A stretch of DNA of 64,000 nucleotides from NCBI RefSeq assembly GCF_001431505.1, contig NZ_LDJP01000022.1, forward strand, positions 25,297-89,296. The letters run 5' to 3'. Below are positions 1 to 7,841 of this stretch, piece after piece (the stretch's first letter is position 1; the number at the start of each line of letters is the position of its first letter). Below the pieces are notes generated by a model, which saw only the letters and a program-made list of their open reading frames with translations, ran no database searches and had not been told where the DNA came from. The translations under genes were made by a program, and so were the position numbers. Source of the DNA: Stenotrophomonas daejeonensis (GTDB lineage Bacteria; Pseudomonadota; Gammaproteobacteria; Xanthomonadales; Xanthomonadaceae).

Positions 1-792
1 CGCGAGGAACACCAGCAGGTCGTGGCGCCGGGCCAGCCAGTCGCGGTCGCGCCAGGCGGGGCCGGTCTCGTCCAGCCGCGCGGCGATGCCTGCCAGCCAT
101 TGCCGCCAGTCGTCCTCCGCATGCGCCTCGTGCCGGGCGATGAACAGCACCGGCCGCGCCAGCCGTTCGTATTCGCCTTCGGCATAGGCATGCGATGACG
201 CCGGCACCACCTGGCTGGCGATGGCGGCAAGCAGCCGGTCCAGCTGCGGACGTGTCAGCGCCGGGTTCAACGCCAGCTGCATCAGCCAGTCGGCGCCGTG
301 GGCGACGCCGTGGCGCCAGCCTTCGCCGGGGACATGCCCGCGGTAGTCGCGCACCTGTTCCAGATGATGCGCTGCATGCTCGACCATCGTGGCGCGCTCG
401 ACATCGTCCATCCACGCCATGCGCCGGTCGGTCCGGGCGACCTCGGCCAGCATCAATGCGGTGAACGGGCCGGTGAAGCCTTCGGCATCGTTGCTTTCCA
501 GCCGTGCGTAACCCCGTGCGCGGAGCTCGCGCAGCGTGGCCACGTCGAGCCGGTCGCCGCGCATCCATTCGGTCAGTGCGGCCAGCGCGGTGTCATCGCG
601 CACGGCGGGGTCGGGCGATGACAGGCAGGGAACCAGGGCCAGCGCCAGCGGGCGGAGGCGGGCAGCGTCGCCGATGGCGAAGTCATGCCGGCGGAGCCTG
701 TCGAAGGTGGCGGGGTCATTCGTGGCCAGGGGGCAGGCAGCCACCGTTGCCGGAGCAAGGCAGAGGCCCAATGACAGCAGGACGGATCGCAT
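1..792 (-). CDS. DUF2785 family secreted protein (C-terminus outside window)
   Basis: The frame is open from an ATG at 792 to the window edge, so 264 codons are present and the C-terminus is missing. The N-terminus MRSVLLSLGLCLAPATVAA looks like a signal peptide followed by mature CPLATNDPATF, so export is inferred. The stretch GWRHGVAHGADWLMQLALNP is the conserved core of the DUF2785 family, whose function is unknown. Histidines and acidic residues are clustered in this core and in VEHAAHHLEQVRDYRGHVPG. The gene is divergent from the stress-protein gene at 979. The family call comes from motif recognition only. Confidence 0.75.
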   Translation of the reverse strand, partial: MRSVLLSLGLCLAPATVAACPLATNDPATFDRLRRHDFAIGDAARLRPLALALVPCLSSPDPAVRDDTALAALTEWMRGDRLDVATLRELRARGYARLESNDAEGFTGPFTALMLAEVARTDRRMAWMDDVERATMVEHAAHHLEQVRDYRGHVPGEGWRHGVAHGADWLMQLALNPALTRPQLDRLLAAIASQVVPASSHAYAEGEYERLARPVLFIARHEAHAEDDWRQWLAGIAARLDETGPAWRDRDWLARRHDLLVFLA

Positions 793-906
793 GGTCGGAG
801 CTTCCTCGGATGAATGCGCCATTCTGCTGCCGGCAGCCGGGGCCATTGTGCCGGGATCGGGGATATCGCATGGCATGAACCGGGCACTTGGCCGATCGCC
901 CCCGGT

Positions 907-920
907 TTGATCCGGATCAA
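907..920 (+). promoter_or_regulatory. FNR/Anr-type box upstream of usp
   Basis: TTGATCCGGATCAA is a perfect match to the FNR/Anr consensus TTGAT-N4-ATCAA. It is centred 65 bases before the start codon of the universal stress gene. A -10-like TGTCAT lies at 943-948, which would put the start of transcription near 955 and the box near -41.5, the class II activator position. The spacing inference is mine. The box also lies between this gene and the divergent gene that starts at 792. Confidence 0.75.
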
Positions 921-978
921 CGCGGCCGCCCGGCGCCGGGTGTGTCATGGTAGGCACCTGCCACCCGGAGTTGACGCC

Positions 979-1428
979 ATGTACAAGCGCATCCTGATCG
1001 CCACCGATGGTTCGGAACTGGCCGCCAAGGGCCTGGACAAGGGGTTGGAGCTGGCCGTGCAGCTTGGCGCGCAGGTCGACATCGTCACCGTCTCCGAGCC
1101 GTGGGCGGTGGGCATGTACGACGCGATGGGCTGGAGCGCCGGCTACGAGGCCAGCGACGAATACCGGCAGGACCGCGAGGACGCCGCGCAGAAGATCCTG
1201 AAACCGGCGCTGGAAGCGGCCGTCGCCGCCGGCGTGGCCGACCCGAAGACCCACCACGTGCTCGACCGCTATGCCGCCGACGGCATCATCGACACCGCCG
1301 GCGGCTGCGACAGCGACCTGATCGTGATGACCTCGCACGGTCGCCGCGGCGTGACCCGCGTGCTGCTCGGCAGCCAGACCGCCGAGGTGCTGGCGCGCAG
1401 CGCGGTACCGGTGCTGGTGATCCGCTAG
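979..1428 (+). CDS. Universal stress protein (UspA family)
   Basis: 149 aa, a single Usp domain. MYKRILIATDGS at the N-terminus is the usual first strand with the ATP-contacting Asp. The C-terminal MTSHGRRGVTRVLLGSQTAE resembles the G-2x-G-9x-G(S/T) nucleotide loop, but the first Gly is replaced by Thr. Such proteins are cytosolic and help cells survive starvation, hypoxia or other stress. GGAG at 967-970 sets the ATG start at 979; longer in-frame starts lack a ribosome site. The FNR-type box at 907-920 suggests induction when oxygen is low. Confidence 0.9.
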   Translation: MYKRILIATDGSELAAKGLDKGLELAVQLGAQVDIVTVSEPWAVGMYDAMGWSAGYEASDEYRQDREDAAQKILKPALEAAVAAGVADPKTHHVLDRYAADGIIDTAGGCDSDLIVMTSHGRRGVTRVLLGSQTAEVLARSAVPVLVIR

Positions 1429-1512
1429 CCGGTGCCGGCCGGCCGCGGCCGGCATGTTGAAAGGTGCAAGGCGGCGGCCGGTGTCATCGCTCGGCCGTCG
1501 CGCGCCGTGCAT

Positions 1513-1752
1513 TCAGTCGCGCAGCTTCAACGTCTGCGATTCGTCCAAGGTGCCGTCGGGCAGGACCACGACGTAGCGCGTGCCGGCGCGCTCGAACAGC
1601 ACCGGGATCGGGTCGCGGAACAGCGGCCGGCGGACGAACTTCAGGTGCCAGCCGAAGAACTCCAGTGTTTCCACGGCCTGCTGCTGTTGCGGGGTGAGGC
1701 TTTCACGCGGGTTTGCGGGGATGTGGGGCGTGCGGCGTTCCGGGTTGTTCAT
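1513..1752 (-). CDS. Small conserved hypothetical protein
   Basis: 79 aa starting MNNPERRTPHIPANPRESLT. It contains the run LTPQQQQAVETLEFFGWHLKFVRRPLF in pieces, and ends PDGTLDESQTLKLRD. I do not recognise a named domain. The pattern (a hydrophilic N-terminus, then FFGWHLKFVRRPLFRDP and VLFERAGTRYVVVLPDG) looks like a short folded beta domain and resembles small proteins found beside polA in Xanthomonadaceae. The codon bias supports coding. The frame is open upstream to 1821, but the ATG at 1752 fits the start of conservation better. No strong ribosome site is visible. Confidence 0.6.
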   Translation of the reverse strand: MNNPERRTPHIPANPRESLTPQQQQAVETLEFFGWHLKFVRRPLFRDPIPVLFERAGTRYVVVLPDGTLDESQTLKLRD

Positions 1753-1848
1753 CAGGGAGGGGGAAGGCGAAGGCCATCTCCATAGGCAAGGAGCGTTCCA
1801 TCCTCGCCGCTGTCCCCGCAAACCGGAGTGACGGCACCGCCCTCGCGC

Positions 1849-2136
1849 TCACCAGCTGTAAAGCTTCCAGTACACCGGCGAAACGCGGTCCTTGTCGTTG
1901 TCCATGCGGCCGTCGCCGTTGCGGTCGTAGAGATAGAACGGTGCGCCGCGCGCCGGCGTCACCTTGACCATGCGCAGCTGGCCGCCGACGCGGTATTCCT
2001 CGATGGTGTCGCCGTTGTCCATCACCTTGCGGTCGACGTCGGCGCCGTTGACGTCGACCGGCGGGGCGTCGGCGTTGCCGCCGGTGGTGGCGCAGCCGGC
2101 CAGGGCCAGCAGCGGGATCAGCAACAGGTGTTTCAT
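1849..2136 (-). CDS. DUF2782 family lipoprotein
   Basis: 95 aa. The signal MKHLLLIPLLALAGC ends in a lipobox (LAGC), so the mature protein should be a lipid-anchored periplasmic protein. The rest (YRVGGQLRMVKVTPARGAPFYLYDRNGDG and on) matches the small DUF2782 family that often sits next to polA in gammaproteobacteria. Its role is unknown. GAGGAG nine bases before the ATG at 2136 fixes the start; six further upstream codons to 2154 are open but unlikely to be used. The gene is divergent from polA, with 92 bp between the two starts. Confidence 0.8.
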   Translation of the reverse strand: MKHLLLIPLLALAGCATTGGNADAPPVDVNGADVDRKVMDNGDTIEEYRVGGQLRMVKVTPARGAPFYLYDRNGDGRMDNDKDRVSPVYWKLYSW

Positions 2137-2228
2137 CGCGGCGACTCCTCGCATCGGTATGCGCCGATTATGCCTGTGCGCGCCAGCCGTGCGCGTCGCC
2201 GCCCGGCCCCGCCGCGTAGAATCGCGGC

Positions 2229-5015
2229 ATGAGCAGATTAGTCCTGATCGACGGGTCCAGTTACCTGTACCGCGCCTTCCACGCGCTGCCGCCGCTGTCC
2301 AACGCCGCCGGCGAACCCACCGGCGCGCTGTTCGGCGTGGTCAACATGCTGCGCGCCACGCTGAAGGAAAAGCCCGACTACGTCGCCTTCGTGGTCGATG
2401 CGCCGGGCAAGACCTTCCGCGACGACCTGTACGCCGAGTACAAGGCCAACCGCCCGCCGATGCCCGACGAGTTGCGCGCGCAGGTGCAGCCGATGTGCGA
2501 CATCGTGCACGCGCTGGGCATCGACATCCTGCGCGTGCCGGGCGTGGAGGCCGACGACGTGATCGGCACGCTGGCGCTGGCCGCCGCCGCCGATGGGCTG
2601 GAGGTGACCATCTCCACCGGCGACAAGGACTTCGCCCAGCTGGTGCGCCCGGGCGTGATCCTGGTCAACACCATGACCGGCAGCCGTACCGATTCGGACG
2701 CGGCGGTGCTGGACAAGTTCGGCGTGCGCGCCGCGCAGATCGTCGATTACCTCGCGCTGATGGGCGACGCCGTGGACAACGTGCCCGGCGTGGAGAAGTG
2801 CGGCCCCAAGACCGCGGCCAAGTGGCTGGCCGAATACGGCACGCTGGACGGGGTGATCGCCGCCGCGCCGGCGATGAAGGGCAAGATCGGCGAGAACCTG
2901 CGCGCCGCCTTGCCGCGGCTGCCGCTGAACCGCGATCTGGTCACCATCCGCACCGACGTGGCGCTGGAGCAGGGCCCGCGCGACCTGCAGCTGCGCGAAC
3001 AGGACGTGGAGGTCCTGCGCGGCCTGTACGGCCGCTACGGCTTCACCCAGGCGCTGCGCGAGCTGGGCGGCAGCGCGCCATTGCCGGAAGTCGCCGAGGG
3101 CGGCACCAGCAGCCTGCGCGGCACCGCCGCCGGCTATGCCAAGGCCGGTGATGCCGCGCCGGTCGGCGAGGTGGATGCGGCGCTGGCGGCCAAGGGCGAA
3201 TACGAAACCGTGCTGACCGACGAGCAGTTGCAGGCTTGGGTGCAGCGCCTGCGGGCGGCCGACGGCTTCGCCTTCGACACCGAAACCGATGCGCTGGACG
3301 CGATGCGCGCGCGGCTGGTCGGCATCAGCCTGGCGGTCGAGCCGGGCACGGCCGCCTACATCCCGGTCGGCCACGACTATCCCGGCGCGCCGCCGCAGCT
3401 GCCGATGGAACAGGTGCTCGATGCGCTGCGCCCGCTGCTGGAGGACGCGGCGAAGGACAAGCTCGGCCAGCACGGCAAGTACGACCTGCACGTGCTGCGC
3501 CGCCACGGCGTGGAGGTGCGCGGCTATGCCGACGACACCATGCTGGAGAGCTTCGTGTTCAATTCCACCGCCACCCGCCACGACATGGACTCGCTGGCGC
3601 AGCGCTACCTCGGCTACACCACCACCCGCTTCGAGGACGTGGCCGGCAAGGGCGCCAAGCAGATCTCGTTCTCGCAGGTGGGCCTGGACGAGGCCAGCGC
3701 CTACGCCGCCGAGGATGCCGACATCACCCTGCGTCTGCACCGTGTGCTGGCGCCGCAGCTGGCGGCCGTACCGGCGCTGGAGAAGGTCTATCGCGACATC
3801 GAGATGCCGCTGGTGCCGGTGCTGGCGCGCGTGGAGGCCAACGGCGTGTGCATCGACGGCGCCGAATTGCGGCGGCAGAGCGTCGAGTTATCGTCGCGCA
3901 TGCTGGCCGCGCAGCAGAAGGCCACCGAGCTGGCCGGGCGCAGCTTCAACCTCGATTCGCCCAAGCAGTTGCAGGCGGTGCTGTTCGACGAACTCGGCCT
4001 GCCGGCGCTGGTGAAGACGCCCAAGGGCCAGCCTTCGACCAACGAGGAGGCACTGGAGGCGATCGCCGAGCAGCACGAGCTGCCGCGGGTGATCCTCGAA
4101 TACCGCGGCCTGGCCAAGCTGCGCAGCACCTACACCGACAAGCTGCCGGAGATGGTCAACCCCGACACCGGCCGCGTGCACACCAGCTACCACCAGTCCG
4201 GCGCGGCCACCGGGCGGCTGTCCTCGTCCGACCCCAACCTGCAGAACATCCCGATCCGCACCGACGACGGCCGCCGCATCCGCAAGGCTTTCGTCGCCCC
4301 GCCGGGGCGCAAGCTGCTGGCCTGCGACTACTCGCAGATCGAGTTGCGGATCATGGCCCACCTGTCCGGGGACCCCGGCCTGATCCGCGCCTTCGAGCAG
4401 GGCCTGGACGTGCACCGCGCCACCGCCGCGGAAGTGTTCGGGCGCGCGCTGGAGGAGGTGACGGCCAACGAGCGCCGCGCCGCCAAGGCGATCAACTTCG
4501 GCCTGATGTACGGCATGAGCGCATTCGGGCTGGCCAAGAACCTGGGCATCGACCGCGGCCAGGCGCAGGACTACGTGTCGCTGTACTTCAGCCGCTACCC
4601 GGCGGTGCGCGATTTCATGGAGCGCATGCGCGAGCAGGCGCGCGAGCAGGGCTACGTGGAGACGCTGTTCGGCCGCCGCCTGTATCTGAACGACATCCAC
4701 GCCCGCAACCAGAACCTGCGCGCCGGCGCCGAACGCGCGGCGATCAACGCGCCGATGCAGGGCACCGCGGCGGACATCATCAAGCGCGCGATGGTCAGCG
4801 TGGACGGTTGGCTGACCGACCAGCGCAACGCGTCCGGTGAAAACCGCGCGCTGATGATCCTGCAGGTACACGACGAACTGGTGTTCGAGGCCGATGCGGA
4901 TTTCATCGACACCCTGCGCGGCGAAGTGGAGGCGCGCATGACCGCGGCCGCATCGCTGCGGGTACCGCTGGTGGTGGACAGCGGGGTGGGGGATAACTGG
5001 GACGAGGCGCACTGA
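2229..5015 (+). CDS. polA: DNA polymerase I
   Basis: 928 aa, the same length as the E. coli enzyme. Order of domains: 5'-3' exonuclease (about 1-290, starting VLIDGSSYLYRAFHALPP), 3'-5' exonuclease (about 320-510, with the metal-binding D350 and E352 in FAFDTETD), and polymerase domain. Polymerase motif A is DYSQIELR with D700, the fingers carry RRAAKAINFGLMYGMS, and motif C is VHDE with D882. It fills gaps and removes RNA primers in repair and lagging-strand synthesis. Both nuclease sites look intact. A hairpin terminator follows at 5221. Confidence 0.99.
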   Translation: MSRLVLIDGSSYLYRAFHALPPLSNAAGEPTGALFGVVNMLRATLKEKPDYVAFVVDAPGKTFRDDLYAEYKANRPPMPDELRAQVQPMCDIVHALGIDILRVPGVEADDVIGTLALAAAADGLEVTISTGDKDFAQLVRPGVILVNTMTGSRTDSDAAVLDKFGVRAAQIVDYLALMGDAVDNVPGVEKCGPKTAAKWLAEYGTLDGVIAAAPAMKGKIGENLRAALPRLPLNRDLVTIRTDVALEQGPRDLQLREQDVEVLRGLYGRYGFTQALRELGGSAPLPEVAEGGTSSLRGTAAGYAKAGDAAPVGEVDAALAAKGEYETVLTDEQLQAWVQRLRAADGFAFDTETDALDAMRARLVGISLAVEPGTAAYIPVGHDYPGAPPQLPMEQVLDALRPLLEDAAKDKLGQHGKYDLHVLRRHGVEVRGYADDTMLESFVFNSTATRHDMDSLAQRYLGYTTTRFEDVAGKGAKQISFSQVGLDEASAYAAEDADITLRLHRVLAPQLAAVPALEKVYRDIEMPLVPVLARVEANGVCIDGAELRRQSVELSSRMLAAQQKATELAGRSFNLDSPKQLQAVLFDELGLPALVKTPKGQPSTNEEALEAIAEQHELPRVILEYRGLAKLRSTYTDKLPEMVNPDTGRVHTSYHQSGAATGRLSSSDPNLQNIPIRTDDGRRIRKAFVAPPGRKLLACDYSQIELRIMAHLSGDPGLIRAFEQGLDVHRATAAEVFGRALEEVTANERRAAKAINFGLMYGMSAFGLAKNLGIDRGQAQDYVSLYFSRYPAVRDFMERMREQAREQGYVETLFGRRLYLNDIHARNQNLRAGAERAAINAPMQGTAADIIKRAMVSVDGWLTDQRNASGENRALMILQVHDELVFEADADFIDTLRGEVEARMTAAASLRVPLVVDSGVGDNWDEAH

Positions 5016-5150
5016 CAACGTTTGCCACGGCCATTCATTTCGCTGGTGCGTGGCGACGCGAGACGCCTGGTCGCCGCCGAAGGACGTGCATGGTGCGGGA
5101 CGAGGCGCATTGACGGCCATTCATTCCATCGCTGCGTGGCGGCGCGATGG
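5001..5150. repeat. Imperfect direct repeat of the polA 3' end
   Basis: The last codons of polA with the stop (GACGAGGCGCACTGAC, 5001-5016) recur at 5099-5114 as GACGAGGCGCATTGAC. In both copies GGCCATTCATT follows (5029-5039 and 5115-5125), then TGCGTGGCG and CGCGA. The second copy lacks 12 bases between stop and GGCCATTCATT. The repeat unit is about 60 bp at a spacing of about 90-100 bp. It encodes no protein of its own. Confidence 0.7.
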
Positions 5151-5420
5151 GCGCGGCCGTCGCGGTGGATATGCCGGGGCGCCGTCCATCGGAAAACCGC
5201 GTGCTCCCGCGAGGATTTCCGTGGTGCCGGACTCTGTGATCGGCACCACTTTTTTCCGGTTATTTAACGTCGCGGGTGCACATGGATGGAACGTTGCGTC
5301 ATGCGGCGCGCATTCAACATTTGCAACGTTGTCGTGCGCATGAATCGCCCCTTAATCCTTCCGAAAAACACGCGCGTTCTTCACGATCCATCAATGTCGG
5401 AAATGGTCATATAGCCCTCG
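5016..5420 (+). other. Gene-free stretch between polA and the small RNA
   Basis: No coding region was found here. The stretch holds the duplicated polA tail, the polA terminator at 5221-5255, and a less GC-rich segment (about 5330-5420, with TTAATCCTT and GTCATATAGC) that should contain the promoter of the downstream RNA. No convincing -35 element was identified. Confidence 0.6.
5221..5255 (+). terminator. Intrinsic terminator of polA
   Basis: Stem GTGGTGCCG (5221-5229) pairs with CGGCACCAC (5241-5249), followed directly by TTTTTT. This is a textbook rho-independent terminator about 210 bases after the polA stop. Confidence 0.8.
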
Positions 5421-5544
5421 ACAGGCGCAACGCCTGTCCTGGATCTCTCCCATCCCCTGGAGCAGATCTCCGAGCGGGGATTCCTCCCCAAGTTCCCGCT
5501 CCCGGCCCCGTCGATCCCCCCCTGGTCGACGGGGCTTCTTTTTT
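5421..5544 (+). ncRNA. sX13-like small RNA with C-rich loops
   Basis: Three consecutive hairpins present C-rich loops. The first (about 5440-5473) is GATCT-CTCC closed on GGAG-C-AGATC with loop CATCCCCT. The second has stem GAGCGGGGA / TTCCCGCTC with loop TTCCTCCCCAAG. The third is the terminator CCCCGTCGA / TCGACGGGG with a CCCCCCC-containing loop and a T-run at 5539-5544. A GACAGGCG/CGCCTGTC hairpin lies at the 5' side. Known: the Xanthomonas virulence regulator sX13 is about 115 nt, has C-rich loops and lies just downstream of polA, like Spot 42 in enterobacteria. Position and structure both match. The 5' end is an estimate from TATAGC at 5410-5415. Confidence 0.75.
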
Positions 5545-5685
5545 GCCCCGATCACGTGACATCCGGGCCGGGCGACGCCTTCGACATGCCGCTGAAGATG
5601 GAGGTCGCGCCATCCGCCCGCGGCCGATGCGGCATCCGCGAATGGAATCGTGGGGCGCCGGCACGCGGGTGCCAGCGTGCCGGCG

Positions 5686-6615
<930 letters not shown>

Positions 6616-6628
6616 TTAGCGCAGGTGT

Positions 6629-7192
6629 TCAGCGGAACAGGGCGCGCACGTCCGGCCGGCACAGCCTGAGCACCAGCCAGCCGTGCAGGGCGGCGAAGGC
6701 CAGCGCGGTGATGCCGGCACTGGCCAGCGCGACCCAGCGCCCACTACGCATCTGCAACATGGCCTCGCGGCCCTGCGCCGTGGCGAGGAAGTCGGCTGGC
6801 AGCATCGCCTGCATCGCGTCGAACATGCCGTCGAGCAGCGGCAGCATGGCGAAGTTGGCCACGGCCACGGCGACGAGGAACACGATGAAGCCCCGGCGCC
6901 CCCACCCGCGATGGCGCAGCAGTGCCCACGACACCGCGGCGAAGGCCAGCGCCAGCAGCAGCATCGCCAGGCTCAGTGATAGTGCGTGGTGCAATGCCCA
7001 CTCCAGCGCCGGCGGCACCGGCAGGTATTGCCGCTGCAGCCAGCCGACGGGGTCGAACTGGTCCAGCAGCGTGGCCAGCAGCAGCTGCAGCAGGCACCAG
7101 AGCACGGACAGGCCGGCCATCAGCAGCGACAGCTTCGCGGTGACATCGACGAACGCCGCGGCGGCGCTGCGGGGTGGCGGGAGTGGATTCAT
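6629..7192 (-). CDS. Four-helix membrane protein, unknown function
   Basis: 187 aa with four clear hydrophobic segments: about residues 18-42 (LSLLMAGLSVLWCLLQLLLA), 65-88, 98-117 and 155-178. The C-terminal tail RLCRPDVRALFR is short and basic. No named domain is recognised. It sits 22 bp upstream of hemF on the same strand and may share its transcript. The start MNPLPPPRSAAAAF is the only in-frame ATG with room for the first helix, though no ribosome site stands out. Confidence 0.7.
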   Translation of the reverse strand: MNPLPPPRSAAAAFVDVTAKLSLLMAGLSVLWCLLQLLLATLLDQFDPVGWLQRQYLPVPPALEWALHHALSLSLAMLLLALAFAAVSWALLRHRGWGRRGFIVFLVAVAVANFAMLPLLDGMFDAMQAMLPADFLATAQGREAMLQMRSGRWVALASAGITALAFAALHGWLVLRLCRPDVRALFR

Positions 7193-7263
7193 GCGGGAAG
7201 CACGCAGGAAAGGAGGGCCGCACTATCGCCGGGTTCGTGGTGTTTTTACAGGCCGGGGCGACG

Positions 7264-7704
7264 TCACGGCAGCCGGGCGGAATACGCCGGGGGCGTGGCC
7301 CAGGCCTGCCTGCCGGCCCGTGCGGCCGGCAGGATGTGGCGTTCGCTCAGCGGCGCCAGCTTCACGCCGTGCGGCGCCTGCAGCGGAATCCACGCCAGCT
7401 CGGCGATCTCCGCCTGCACCCGCGGCGTGCCGTCCACTTCGACGAGATAGGCGGCGCCCTGCACGCGCCGGCCAGGTTCGTTGACGGCGTTTTCCTCGAA
7501 CGTGCCCAGCGCCCGCGCGCTGCCTTCGCGCAGGGCCACGCCCAGCTCCTCGCGCAGTTCGCGCGCCAGCGTCTGCAGTGGCTCCTCGCCGGTCTCGCGC
7601 TTGCCGCCGGGCTGGATGAAGCTGTCCGAGCCGTGCTTGCGCACCACCAGCACGCGGCCGGCGGCGTCGAGGATCACCGCGGTGACGATGCGGATGGGGG
7701 GCAT
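7264..7704 (-). CDS. Nudix hydrolase
   Basis: 146 aa. The Nudix box is complete: GGKRETGEE followed by REL-REELGV, giving G-x5-E-x7-R-E-x-x-E-E-x-G-V, the Mg2+-binding loop-helix of pyrophosphohydrolases. The N-terminus PIRIVTAVILDAAGRVLVVRK is the first strand, and WIPLQAP near the end is also typical. Substrate cannot be told from sequence; nucleoside diphosphate derivatives are usual. The gene lies 71 bp upstream of the membrane-protein gene on the same strand. Confidence 0.93.
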   Translation of the reverse strand: MPPIRIVTAVILDAAGRVLVVRKHGSDSFIQPGGKRETGEEPLQTLARELREELGVALREGSARALGTFEENAVNEPGRRVQGAAYLVEVDGTPRVQAEIAELAWIPLQAPHGVKLAPLSERHILPAARAGRQAWATPPAYSARLP

Positions 7705-7732
7705 GGCGGATATTTGCGCTCGGTGTTTATTT

Positions 7733-7800
7733 GCAGGAGCGACGCGAGTCGCGACGAGGCTTCACCGGGAAAGCCTCGTCGCGACTCGCGTCGCTCCTGC
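7733..7800. repeat. Perfect 30-bp inverted repeat (REP-like)
   Basis: Arms 7733-7762 and 7771-7800 are exact reverse complements, separated by the 8-base loop CACCGGGA. The arm begins GCAGGAGCGACGCGAGTCGC. It lies between the Nudix gene and the S9 peptidase gene. The GCAGGAGCG outer end is shared with the hairpin at 40282-40309; the repeat at 60551-60618 has the closely related AGGAGCGCAC end. Confidence 0.95.
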
Positions 7801-7841
7801 GGAACGCGGCAAGGGCGGTGGGTGGCCGCCCTTGCCCAGGG

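Noticed and set aside
2238..3740. Long minus-strand open frame opposite polA
   Set aside because: It is a mirror frame of a GC-rich gene. The predicted protein is a His/Val/Gln/Arg-rich string with no domain, and polA is certain.
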